From contig NZ_CP067396.1 of assembly GCF_023617245.1 (NCBI RefSeq), positions 5,421,001-5,485,000 of the forward strand: DNA of 64,000 bases, read 5' to 3'. Below are positions 35,982-44,350 of this stretch, piece by piece. The DNA is from Lysobacter enzymogenes (GTDB lineage: Bacteria; Pseudomonadota; Gammaproteobacteria; Xanthomonadales; Xanthomonadaceae). The notes below the pieces were generated by a model. The model did not search any database and was not told where the DNA came from. It saw only the letters and a list, made by a program, of their open reading frames with translations. How positions within the stretch are numbered: position 1 is the stretch's first letter; the number at the start of each line of letters is the position of its first letter. The position numbers were made by a program, and so were the translations under genes.

Positions 35982-36407
35982 TCAGCCCACGTACGCGTAC
36001 CACTGGATGACGAAGCTGGTGTCGTTGTAATCCATGTCGCCACCGTCTTCGGTCACGTACAAGGTGCCCCCGCCGAATACGGAGCCGTTGATGAAGAACT
36101 GGACCGGATTGCCTGCCGAGACCAGCGGAACTTTCGACCCGCTGCTGCCGAACTGGACCTGCAACCCGGCCGCCATGGTGAACCTGCCGGCGCCGTTCTG
36201 GAGGAAGCCGACGCTGACGCCGCTGCCCGAGATCGGAAACGTCGCCTGACTGCCGTCCAGGCAATAGAAACTGATCGGCCGGTTGTTGGCGTCGATGATC
36301 TGGACGTATTGCGTGTACTCCGCCTGGTGCATCGCCGTGAACGTCACCAGCTTGCCGGTGGGGATGTAGGCCAGGGACTGCGGGGCCGACCATTGGATGC
36401 CTGCCAC
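35982..36407 (-). CDS. small beta-rich, possibly lectin-like protein
   Basis: 141 residues, no signal peptide. The start is a GTG at 36407 with AAGGAG 8 nt upstream. Repeated beta-strands (LVTFTAMHQAEYTQYVQIID, ISFYCLDGSQATFPI, GAGRFTMAAGLQVQF) end in YVTEDGGDMDYNDTSFVIQW. The EDGGDxDYND stretch resembles acidic calcium/carbohydrate-binding loops of some bacterial lectins; this is a suggestion, not an identification. It precedes the CxxCH lipoprotein gene and may be co-transcribed. Confidence 0.65.
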   Translation of the reverse strand: MAGIQWSAPQSLAYIPTGKLVTFTAMHQAEYTQYVQIIDANNRPISFYCLDGSQATFPISGSGVSVGFLQNGAGRFTMAAGLQVQFGSSGSKVPLVSAGNPVQFFINGSVFGGGTLYVTEDGGDMDYNDTSFVIQWYAYVG

Positions 36408-37149
36408 GATGGAATCTCCTTAGTATTGATGGGCTTCCGAACTGGGTGAGGCGCCGTTGCAGCCGTCACCGGCGGTCATGCCGATAGCTGCGCGGAAACG
36501 GCGTCGCATGACACATGCTCACCGGAGCGGTGCCGTCGAGCGGTTTGTGGATCACGAAAGCTTTCTTCCACCGGTCCGCGCACGACCTCGTCGTGCGTGG
36601 CGGTGCAGGACTATTGCGAGGACTCCCCGAATGGGCGCTGCCGTTTTTGGCGATGGGCCGCCTGCGCGATTCAACGCAAGCGCCGTCGCTTCAGGCGAAA
36701 GCATCTGCGTCTTGGCTCATCGCCTGCTACTACGCTGTCGAGCGCACGCGGCGGCCAACTTTTTTGATCGGTGCTTGATTGCGCTCACAAAATTCGGCGT
36801 TTATTTCGCGCCGACGGGAATTCGCTCGCAGAATCATCCATAACCAGCGGGTGTGAAGTTCCGTGAGTGAAACAATCGAATCGGCGCTGACGCTCAGCAG
36901 AGGTAGTCGATTTGCGTTGGCGACAGGCAACCACGAGACCGATCTCGCTGGCGAACGCTACAACACGAAGGGCGGCGTCGAGGACGGCATCCAATCGATG
37001 CGGCATCTGATCGGTAGCGCGAGCCCGAAGCGATCGGGGTGGCCGCGAGTCCGCCGACAGGCGAGAGGCGTTCCGCGGCCACCGACGATGGCCGACCATT
37101 TCCTTCGCACGCCCGCGCCGGCGCAGTGCGAAACTCCGGGGCAATTCGA
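36408..37149. other. gene-poor region
   Basis: About 740 bp with mixed composition, A/T-richer at 36700-36880. No open frame shows a ribosome site or resemblance to a family. It may be decayed sequence. Confidence 0.45.
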
Positions 37150-38022
37150 CTACTTGCCTCGCGTCGGCCCTTGATTGGAGTGCCCGTCGGGACTTTGCAG
37201 CATGGTTTGCTCGGCCACGGTATCGGCGCCGCGTCCGGCGAGCGTCTGCGCTGAGTTCAACGCCAGGTTCACGCCCAGCGCCACCTGCGAGAAGGCATTC
37301 TGCGCGCCCTTCTGGGTGATGTCGTAGCCGCCGTTGATCGCCGTGGTCAGCTCGGCCTGCGCGCCGCGGATCGCGTCGATCGGCGTGCGGTTGGTCGCAT
37401 GGACGCCGACCGAGTTGTGGGCGTCGGCCGATTGCAGGTGACCGGACCAGCTTTCAGCGATTCCCGCGCGCTTGCCGTCGTCGGGCAGGGTCCAGTACTT
37501 CGCGCCTTTCTCCACGAACTCTTGATCGGCGTGGATGGCGCTGCGCAGGTCCTTGTGCTGGCAATTCTCGTAGGCCTCGATTCCCCTGCCGTTCAAGGAA
37601 AGAAAGCTGTGCGGGTTGGCGAGCAGCGCCTTGAGATCGCGCTGAATGTCCTCCGGCAGTTTGCTCGCCGTCTGCGAGGACGTCGCGGCCTGCTCCTTCT
37701 GCGGCGGCTGCGGCGGCTCTATCCCCGCCTTCTCCAGCATCGCTCCGTTGCGGTTGAAATCCCGATAGGCCTGCGTGCGCAGGTCATATCGGCGCTCATC
37801 GCTCATCGCGGACGCGGCGGTGATCCTCGACAAGGTGTTGTAGGCCTCCACTTTGTCGCTACGATTGCTGTAGTGGCCAGCGCTCAACGCATCGTTCGAG
37901 CCCATGTAGTCCTTTATTCCCGAGAGCGTGATCTTCTCCGGACTCGCATCCGTCGACTGATGCGAATACGTCAACAAACGCTGATCCAGAGTCAGCCGTC
38001 CCGTACTTCCGCCCTGCCCCAT
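37150..38022 (-). CDS. orphan soluble protein, unknown function
   Basis: 290 residues without signal peptide or membrane segment. The ATG at 38022 is fixed by GGAGG 5 nt upstream; a TTG four codons earlier is formed by the ribosome site itself. The N-terminal part (LTLDQRLLTYSHQSTDASPE) and a charged middle with PQPPQKEQAATSSQTA lead into a helical C-terminal half (AIRGAQAELTTAINGGYDIT, NAFSQVALGVNLALNSAQT). No catalytic motif seen. The Gln/Pro linker and lack of neighbours would fit a secreted effector or mobile cargo, but nothing proves that. Confidence 0.6.
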   Translation of the reverse strand: MGQGGSTGRLTLDQRLLTYSHQSTDASPEKITLSGIKDYMGSNDALSAGHYSNRSDKVEAYNTLSRITAASAMSDERRYDLRTQAYRDFNRNGAMLEKAGIEPPQPPQKEQAATSSQTASKLPEDIQRDLKALLANPHSFLSLNGRGIEAYENCQHKDLRSAIHADQEFVEKGAKYWTLPDDGKRAGIAESWSGHLQSADAHNSVGVHATNRTPIDAIRGAQAELTTAINGGYDITQKGAQNAFSQVALGVNLALNSAQTLAGRGADTVAEQTMLQSPDGHSNQGPTRGK

Positions 38023-38617
38023 GCCTACCTCCAAACGTGATCGAGAGTGAATTCGCGCAATTCGCGCGAAGCATCACCGACTAACGCTCAAGCGACTTGG
38101 TTACGGCCAGAATCGGGCTCCATGCCCATCGAATCGTGACAACAGTCACGACGGGGTCGTTGTGTCGATCCACGCACGCAAGTCTTTCGCAGCGTGCCGG
38201 CCGCGCGAGTGATCGCGGGACCCGCGCTCCAGGATGTCGTAGCACTTCTGCGGGTGTCCCGGATCCGGTCCCAGCCATGTTCAACTCGGCCGACCGCCTG
38301 CTCTGTCGCCCGAGAAACGCGATTCGGGCAGGCGTCCCATCCTTGCTTCGCGGACTGGCCGTTGCCGCTGATCAGCGCGCGCTCATCCCTCGGCGCACCG
38401 CGGAGCCGGGCGCGAGCAGACTCGCTGAGATCGAGTTTACCCACAGGGCCGCTTCGTAAACGACATCTGAATACTCGAAGGCAAGCATCGTCGTCTGCAA
38501 TGTGTATCGCAACTTTTCGCACCTACAATCCACGCGCTTTCCGACCCAGTGCAGACGCAAATCCTCCAGATGGAGGACTCGCGACTTCATATCCACTCCC
38601 ACGAGCGAATAATAGAA
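38023..38617. other. intergenic region without a recognised gene
   Basis: About 600 bp between divergent genes. No supported open frame, RNA or repeat seen. Confidence 0.45.
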
Positions 38618-38908
38618 ATGAAAAAGGCTTTACTGATCGCAGGCTTCTTGTGCGCATTCTTCGCGACCAACGCCTCGGCATCCAGCAACGACGCATGGGC
38701 CGAGTTCCGCAAGGACGTCGACAAGGCCTGCCGCATCTTGCTCGGGCCGCAGCCGAAAAGTGCGCAGGTAACCGTCAAAGTCGACCCCTTCGGCACCGAG
38801 AGTTACGGCGCCGCGCTGGTGACCGTCACCGCCGGAAAGCAGAAGAGCCAGAGGATCTGCATCTACGACAAGAAAACCAATAAGGCGGAGCTGACGAGCG
38901 CGCCTTGA
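38618..38908 (+). CDS. small secreted protein
   Basis: 96 residues. A signal peptide (MKKALLIAGFLCAFFATNAS, cleavage near ASA-SS) is followed by SNDAWAEFRKDVDKACRILL and beta-strands AQVTVKVDPFGTESYG, AALVTVTAGKQKSQRICIYD. Two Cys may pair. Family not recognised. No clear ribosome site; the start rests on the signal peptide. Confidence 0.65.
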   Translation: MKKALLIAGFLCAFFATNASASSNDAWAEFRKDVDKACRILLGPQPKSAQVTVKVDPFGTESYGAALVTVTAGKQKSQRICIYDKKTNKAELTSAP

Positions 38909-39118
38909 TTCAAACGCCCTACATGGCAGCGGCCTGGTCTCAGGCCGCTGCCGCATGAATGCGATCGCTTCCCGCCTGGGCTTTAGAGTCGGCAAACGAC
39001 GAAAACGCCGTTCAAAATTCTGTGTTGCGGGCCGACCGCATGTCCGGTGGGTGCTTGGCAGGGCCCCGCGTCAAGTTGTGTCCGCAGGAGGTGCCTGCAC
39101 CCATTCAAACCCTGTCGA

Positions 39119-39496
39119 TCACTTCTTCGAAGCGTCGGCAGTCTGCGCCGCGACCATGGCCTGCTGCATTTCCTTCAGCGAAAGGAACCCATCGCGGTCG
39201 CTATCCAGGCCATCGAAGTACTTCGCGATCTCCGGCACGATGGCAGCTTCCTTCTTGCTGACCTTCCCGTCGCCGTCCTTGTCCATCTCCTTGAAAGCGG
39301 CATCGACGGATTCGGCCTGCTGGTTGAAGCGCGAGTTCTGGAACTTCGCGTACTCGCTCTTGTCGACGCGGCCATCCTTGTTCGCATCCATGGCGGAGAA
39401 CGTCGCGTCGATATACGCCTGCTTCGGATCGGAAGGCGCGGCATTGGCGACCGCGGCGACCGTGGAAAGAGCGACCAGAACGATTGCATTTTTCAT
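39119..39496 (-). CDS. secreted EF-hand calcium-binding protein
   Basis: 125 residues. A signal peptide (MKNAIVLVALSTVAAVANAA) is followed by three EF-hand loops: DANKDGRVDKSE, DKDGDGKVSKKE and DSDRDGFLSLKE, each with the acidic ligands and final Glu of canonical calcium sites; a degenerate fourth may lie at the start. AAGGA precedes the ATG at 39496. Such small periplasmic calmodulin-like proteins are common in Xanthomonadaceae; they probably buffer or sense calcium in the envelope. Single gene. Confidence 0.9.
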   Translation of the reverse strand: MKNAIVLVALSTVAAVANAAPSDPKQAYIDATFSAMDANKDGRVDKSEYAKFQNSRFNQQAESVDAAFKEMDKDGDGKVSKKEAAIVPEIAKYFDGLDSDRDGFLSLKEMQQAMVAAQTADASKK

Positions 39497-39567
39497 TTTC
39501 TATGTATTCCTTTGATTGGAGCGGCAAATGGTGGATCGCAGCACGCCGTCATACGGCATGCCCCGAT

Positions 39568-39948
39568 TCACTCGCAGCGATACGTGTAGCCATCCGCCGC
39601 CCGGTAGGTATCGTTCGCGCGGTTGTAGTTCCCATAGCGACTGATGCAATAGTCCGCGCGCGAACGGTTTTCCTTGTCGCGCTTGGCTGCGGCAGCGATA
39701 ACGGTCGCCAGCACTGCCGCTCCGACAACGCCCGCCACGACGCCGTTGGCCTGCGCCTCTTCCCGACGTTTGCGCTCTCTGTCTCGCTGGCGCCAGTCTT
39801 CGCGCGCATAGTCGTTGCGATCGCGGCTCCAATCGCGGTGATCGCCGTCGTCCCATTGCGCGCGGGCGATGCCCGGGTACGGCGCGATAATGAACAGATG
39901 AGCCACCACGCCCAGCAGCAGCGCCATTCGCCCAGCCTTTAGAAACAT
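39568..39948 (-). CDS. small membrane-anchored/secreted protein with BA14K-like end
   Basis: 126 residues from the ATG at 39948, which has AAGGAG 8 nt upstream. A signal/anchor (ALLLGVVAHLFIIAPYPGIA) is followed by a highly charged stretch (RDRNDYAREDWRQRDRERKR), a second hydrophobic segment (NGVVAGVVGAAVLATVIAAA) and a C-terminal ADYCISRYGNYNRAND, YRAADGYTYRCE. The C-x-n-C end resembles the BA14K motif of small exported proteins. Function unknown; 71 bp upstream of the EF-hand gene on the same strand. Confidence 0.7.
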   Translation of the reverse strand: MFLKAGRMALLLGVVAHLFIIAPYPGIARAQWDDGDHRDWSRDRNDYAREDWRQRDRERKRREEAQANGVVAGVVGAAVLATVIAAAAKRDKENRSRADYCISRYGNYNRANDTYRAADGYTYRCE

Positions 39949-40442
39949 GATCGTTGCTCCTTGAGTAGAGTCTGCCAACCCGAGGGAGTAGGCACGAGCA
40001 ACCTTGCGCCAACCTGGAGCCTCAACGGTTCCGCTGGCGACTGTTGTCGATCATTCATGGAAGCGATGCGGCAGCGCTGGCGATGCGCCTTGTGCTCTAT
40101 GCGAACCGACAACGGGCCACAGACCATCATCACGAGACCCGGGGTCGCCAAAGAGCGAGCGTCCCTCATGAGTTTTCCGAAACTTTCGGGGCATTCACTG
40201 GGAGCCGCGGTATGCTCCATGCGCGAATTCGCCTGACGCCACGCCACCTTGCACGGATGATTGGGCGGCTTCGACGAAGTCGGCAGCCCACCGACCTCAA
40301 TTATTGCGATCGAGCCGAGGCAAATGGCGGACAAGACCGCACGGGTGTCGGTTCCACCCCCTAGATTAGGCAGCACCGCGAAGCGGCCACGGATCGAACG
40401 AATTGCCAAGCGGACGGCCGCAAAGCGCGCCGGTCTGCCCGC
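39949..40442. other. intergenic region without a recognised gene
   Basis: About 490 bp between two leftward genes; open frames here lack signals and relatives. Confidence 0.45.
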
Positions 40443-41036
40443 TCAGCGGCGAGGTCTGCGAAGCATCGGCGTGACGGGCGGCGCCGCGCCGACCTGGATT
40501 TCGCGCAACGGCTCGAAACCGTAGTGCTGATAGAACGGGATATTCTGCGGTTTCGATGCCTCAAGGTACGCCAACGCTCGATCCTGGTCGCAGCGGGCCA
40601 GGGCATGACGCATCAACGCCGCTCCAATGCCCTTGCCTTGCGCATGCGGGTCGACGCCGATTTGCGGCAAATACCAATGAGCTTCTCGAGGATGCGCCTG
40701 TCCCATCTTCTCGAACGTCGCGAGCAGGTCGTCGAGGTGCTCGCGCTTTGCCGTGTCGCGGAACATTTTTTCCAGGGTCTCGCCGTCGGGCTCAACTCCC
40801 GGAGGCAACCAGAGCGCGGTGCCGCGGAAGTCCCGGGATACGTAAGCTGTGCCGTGCTTGAAACAACTGCCCGCGAATTCGCGGGTGGCCAACGGCATGG
40901 TCTGGAGGTAGTCGTGTGCCGAAGGCCAAGCGAATCGCGCGGGCGGGTCTGCGACAAATGCAGCCACAATCGTCGCTACCGCGTGTGGCATCTCATCGAG
41001 AGTGGCGCTGCGTATATCGGTTGATGGCCCGGTCAT
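40443..41036 (-). CDS. GNAT-family N-acetyltransferase
   Basis: 197 residues. The ATG at 41036 has GGAGG 5 nt upstream. The GNAT fold is clear: HWYLPQIGVDPHAQGKGIG with the acetyl-CoA pyrophosphate loop QGKGIGAALM, and YLEASKPQNIPFYQHYGFEP. It resembles the group that acts on small molecules or antibiotics. Substrate unknown, cytosolic. Single gene, no operon partner. Confidence 0.9.
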   Translation of the reverse strand: MTGPSTDIRSATLDEMPHAVATIVAAFVADPPARFAWPSAHDYLQTMPLATREFAGSCFKHGTAYVSRDFRGTALWLPPGVEPDGETLEKMFRDTAKREHLDDLLATFEKMGQAHPREAHWYLPQIGVDPHAQGKGIGAALMRHALARCDQDRALAYLEASKPQNIPFYQHYGFEPLREIQVGAAPPVTPMLRRPRR

Positions 41037-41290
41037 TTCGTCCTCCGGTCTTGGCCATGCGGCGTCTGAACCGCAATGACTGGAATCGACAAGCCGATTG
41101 TTGCCGACTCTCTGTCCGTGCGCACCCCGATCCCGCCTGACATTTGTAATGGATCGACTGCTGTACGCTCGCTTCACCGCTGTGGAGCTACCGCACCGTT
41201 CGCTTGGGCCCTGCCGTCGCTGCCGCCCCGACAAGCCTTGCATGCGCCCCAACGCAGGCCAGCCATGAGCCCATGCAGAGACCACAAAGC
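41037..41290. other. intergenic region
   Basis: About 250 bp before the hairpin at 41291; likely holds the GNAT promoter. No gene seen. Confidence 0.4.
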
Positions 41291-41326
41291 GAGCAGGCCC
41301 AAGCGGTAGCCGCCTTGGGCCTGCTC
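41291..41326 (-). terminator. strong hairpin after the glycine-zipper gene
   Basis: GAGCAGGCCCAAG-CGG pairs with CCG-CCTTGGGCCTGCTC, a stem of about 16 bp with a short loop. Read leftward it is followed by GCTTTGTGG. It lies 51 bp past the stop of the leftward glycine-zipper gene. Confidence 0.6.
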
Positions 41327-41376
41327 AGTCATCCATCGCCCTCTTCCTGGACAAGGAAGGCGCTCAATAGTCGCTC

Positions 41377-42153
41377 TCAGCGACCGTCTTTGTCGGCGTC
41401 GCCGGGAAGAGCCCGCTCGACGCTGTGCCACGCATCCTTGGCCGCGGACTTGGCCTTGTCCCAGCCCAGCCGCGATTCGCCTTTGACGTTGTTCCAGCAC
41501 TCGCCGAGTTCGGATTCCAGTCGATCATCCCATTCGCGATCGGCGTACTGGTGCCGCGCCTGCGTGCCGAGGCGATACGCCGGGCGGTAGTCGCCGTATT
41601 GCGCGCCTTCGTCGCGGTACGGCGCTTGATCGAACCGGGACTCGTGGTACCGGTCCGTGGCCTCGTAGGTGCGGTAGGTGCGGTCGGCCCGGCCCCAGGA
41701 GTCCTGCACCGCCGCGCGCGCATCGCTCCATTCGAGCCTGGAGTCTCCTCGCGCCTTGGCCCATTCGCGCTCGAGCTCGACTTCGGTAGACGGGTCCCAG
41801 GAACGATCGCCAAGGTTCGAGCGCGCGGTCGCGCCATACGCATAGGCCGGGCCGTAGTCCCGGTCGTAATCGTACTTGGGATCGTAATAAGGACGTCGGG
41901 TGTACTCCTCCCGCCAATAGCCGGCCTCTCCGGTGGGGTCGATCTTCTCGGCCACGCCCTTGCCAGCCGAAGCGCCGGCGATCGCGCCGATGCCGCCACC
42001 GATCAGCATACCGATCGGGCCTCCCAGCGCGCCCAGCACCATACCCGCGGCAGCGCCGCCTACGCCGCCCACACCCACTCCGATCGGATGAGATCCCGGA
42101 GTGCCGGTGATGGGATCGCGATTCAAATCGCGCGCTTCTTTATTGCTCGTCAT
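41377..42153 (-). CDS. glycine-zipper stress-related protein
   Basis: 258 residues from the ATG at 42153 (GGAGA 7 nt upstream). Residues about 24-70 form a glycine zipper with two hydrophobic hairpin helices (AAGMVLGALGGPIGMLIGGG, IGAIAGASAGKGVAEKID). Two tandem copies of a Tyr/Asp/Arg-rich unit follow: AYAYGATARSNLGDRSWDPS, ELEREWAKARGDSRLEWSDA and AYRLGTQARHQYADREWDDR, ELGECWNNVKGESRLGWDKA. Such proteins accumulate under osmotic or general stress in proteobacteria; mechanism unknown. Next to an SDR gene of the same kind of regulon. Confidence 0.78.
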   Translation of the reverse strand: MTSNKEARDLNRDPITGTPGSHPIGVGVGGVGGAAAGMVLGALGGPIGMLIGGGIGAIAGASAGKGVAEKIDPTGEAGYWREEYTRRPYYDPKYDYDRDYGPAYAYGATARSNLGDRSWDPSTEVELEREWAKARGDSRLEWSDARAAVQDSWGRADRTYRTYEATDRYHESRFDQAPYRDEGAQYGDYRPAYRLGTQARHQYADREWDDRLESELGECWNNVKGESRLGWDKAKSAAKDAWHSVERALPGDADKDGR

Positions 42154-42445
42154 CGCTTTTCTCCAAGCGGATCCAAATTGTCCGCACGGGGCGAAGATTC
42201 GTCGAACGCTCATGTAGCGCGCGTCGCGACGGAGCGAAGGGTTCTTAACCTGGCGCGCTGCGATGCGAAGGTTTTCGTCACCTCGACGGATGCCGTCTCG
42301 CATCGAACCTGAAGTATTCACCTAGAATGCCGAAGTGAAGCGGGTAGCGAACGAGCTGGAACATTCCGGCTCAGGCCATCGGACTACGCGGAGGGCTGCC
42401 TGAGCAGAGCATCCCGTCGACACGCCTTTGTTCGCGACCGCGTCG

Positions 42446-43462
42446 TTATCCATGCGGTCCTCCCATGACCGGCAAGACCACGCCATTGATATACGACGAC
42501 ATCACCGCCGACGCGAGGAAGACATAGGCGGGCGAAATCTCCTCGGGCTGAGCCGGGCGCCCCATGTCGCTGTCGCGACCGAACTTGGCGATTTCTTCCG
42601 CAGAGCGGTCGGCAGGGTTGAGGGGCGTCCATACCGGTCCTGGCGCGACGGCGTTGACTCGGATACCGCGAGGCAGCAATTGACTGGCCAGCGACTTGGT
42701 GAAGGCGTGGATCGCGCCCTTGGTGGCCGAGTAATCCAGTAAACGCGCGTTGCCGAAAAGGCCGGTTTCCGAACCGGTGTTGATGATGGCGCCGCCGCGC
42801 GGCAGGTGCGCCAAGGCGGCGCGCGCCATGTAAAAGTAGCCGGCGATGTTGGTCTGCAACGTTTCCTGCAGATGTGCGTCGCTGAGATCCTCGAGCGTGT
42901 CGCTGTGCTCCTGGAACGCGGCGTTGTTGACCAGAATGTCGAGTCGGCCGAAGGCATCGACGACCTGCGCGACCGCATCCGCGCAGAACCGCGAATCGCG
43001 TACATCGCCGCTGATGGCCAGGCTCCGCCGGCCTTCTTCCTCAATGCAGGCGCGGGTGTCGTGTGCGTCCTGGTGTTCGCTCAGGTAGACGATCGCCACG
43101 TCCGCGCCTTCGCGCGCGTACAGCACCGCGACCGCGCGGCCGATGCCCGAGTCGCCGCCCGTCACCAGAGCGACCTTCCCATCGAGCTTGCCGCTGCCGC
43201 GATAGTCGCGCGCGAGGAATTCCGGCGCGGGCTCGAGCAGGTGCTCGTGGCCGGGCTTGGACTGATGCTGCTTGGGCAGCGGATTTTCGGGATGTTGCCG
43301 AGGCCCGGCCTGGACCGGCTCCCGCTTGCCCGAACTCCCCGCCTTCCTGGCGTCCTTGCGCTCCACGTCGGCCTGAATGGCCTGCTGCCGCTGCGAAGTG
43401 GCACTGGCCTGGACGAGGTGATCCGATGCACCGCCTTTGGAACGGGTAGGTTTTTTGGCCAT
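42446..43462 (-). CDS. SDR-family oxidoreductase (YghA-like)
   Basis: 338 residues. An N-terminal charged extension of about 90 residues (REPVQAGPRQHPENPLPKQH) is typical for the YghA/general-stress group. The Rossmann domain has VTGGDSGIGRAVAVLYAREG, NNAAF, INTGSETG and the catalytic YSATKGA pair. It uses NAD(P)H to reduce aldehydes or ketones; real substrates are unknown. Cytosolic. Its regulators are not visible; the neighbourhood with glycine-zipper and cardiolipin synthase genes suggests an envelope/osmotic stress setting. Confidence 0.93.
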   Translation of the reverse strand: MAKKPTRSKGGASDHLVQASATSQRQQAIQADVERKDARKAGSSGKREPVQAGPRQHPENPLPKQHQSKPGHEHLLEPAPEFLARDYRGSGKLDGKVALVTGGDSGIGRAVAVLYAREGADVAIVYLSEHQDAHDTRACIEEEGRRSLAISGDVRDSRFCADAVAQVVDAFGRLDILVNNAAFQEHSDTLEDLSDAHLQETLQTNIAGYFYMARAALAHLPRGGAIINTGSETGLFGNARLLDYSATKGAIHAFTKSLASQLLPRGIRVNAVAPGPVWTPLNPADRSAEEIAKFGRDSDMGRPAQPEEISPAYVFLASAVMSSYINGVVLPVMGGPHG

Positions 43463-43631
43463 CGTCGATTGCTCCCAATGGACAGGGCATCGAAAATAAC
43501 GCCGTACTTCTTCCGATCACGTGAATCCAGCGCGGTCGCCCCACTCTTCGCGGCGCGCTAACCTGTCCGGAGGCAGCTTTTCCAAAAGCTTGCTTTCGCC
43601 AACGCCCGAGCCGTCGCGGAATCGATGACCG

Positions 43632-44189
43632 ATGACGAACGCCGCCCCGCCCCAGATCGCCCTGCTGATCGTCGACATGTTCAACTTCCTCGATTTCGCG
43701 GACGGGCAGGCGCTGCTCAAGCAGGCGCTGCCGGCCGCGCGCCGTATCGCCGCGCTGAAACGTCGCTTCCGCCGCGTCGGCGCGCCGGTGATCTACGCCA
43801 ACGACAACTTCGGCCAGTGGCATGCCGATTTCCGCGAACTGGTCGCGGTCTGCCGCCACGAGTCTTGCCGCGGCGCGCCGATAGCGGACTTGCTGGCGCC
43901 GGAGGCGGACGACTTCTACGTGCTCAAGCCCAAACAGTCGGCCTTTCATTCCACGCCGCTGGCGGTGCTTCTTGAGCATTGCGGCTGCCGCGAAGTGGCC
44001 ATCACCGGCATTTCGACCGATGTATGCATCGCAGCCACCGCGATCGATGCGCACATGCGCGACCTGACGGTGCGGATACCCGCCGATTGCGTCGCCGCAC
44101 CGAGCCGGCGCCGCACTGCGGTGGCCCTCGCGGTACTCAAGCAGTCGGTGCACGCGCGCTGCGCGCAGTCGCGTTCGCTGCATCCGTGA
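43632..44189 (+). CDS. cysteine hydrolase of the isochorismatase family
   Basis: 185 residues. The triad is visible: Asp15 in ALLIVDMFNFLD, Lys99 in VLKPKQSAF and Cys132 in TGISTDVCIAATAIDA, with the cis-peptide before it. The family includes nicotinamidases and N-carbamoyl hydrolases; the short active-site loops do not fix the substrate. Cytosolic. A degraded copy of its active-site segment lies 223 bp past its 3' part (44273-44318). Confidence 0.9.
   Translation: MTNAAPPQIALLIVDMFNFLDFADGQALLKQALPAARRIAALKRRFRRVGAPVIYANDNFGQWHADFRELVAVCRHESCRGAPIADLLAPEADDFYVLKPKQSAFHSTPLAVLLEHCGCREVAITGISTDVCIAATAIDAHMRDLTVRIPADCVAAPSRRRTAVALAVLKQSVHARCAQSRSLHP
44001..44046. repeat. repeat unit 1: active-site segment of the cysteine hydrolase gene
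   Basis: 46 bp matching 44273-44318 at 40 positions; it encodes the GISTDVCIAATA segment. Confidence 0.7.
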
Positions 44190-44272
44190 CAGGTTGCGCC
44201 GGCGGAGACCCGACTGCCGCGGCGACGCCTTCATGACGACCCGCGGTTCCTAGAATGGACGACCGGTGAGCA

Positions 44273-44318
44273 ATCATCGGCATTTCGACCGATGCGCGCA
44301 CCTCAGCCACCGCGATCG
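44273..44318. repeat. repeat unit 2: degenerate copy of the cysteine hydrolase active site
   Basis: Matches 44001-44046 at 40 of 46 positions but no longer codes for the catalytic Cys (GATGCGCGCACC in place of GATGTATGCATC). It may be the last trace of a second, deleted hydrolase gene. Confidence 0.65.
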
Positions 44319-44350
44319 CAAGCCGATCACCGAGCCACCGCACGCCTGCC

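Noticed and set aside
36515..36778. Rightward 87-codon frame in the gap after the lectin-like gene
   Set aside because: No ribosome site, no relatives and ordinary non-coding composition.
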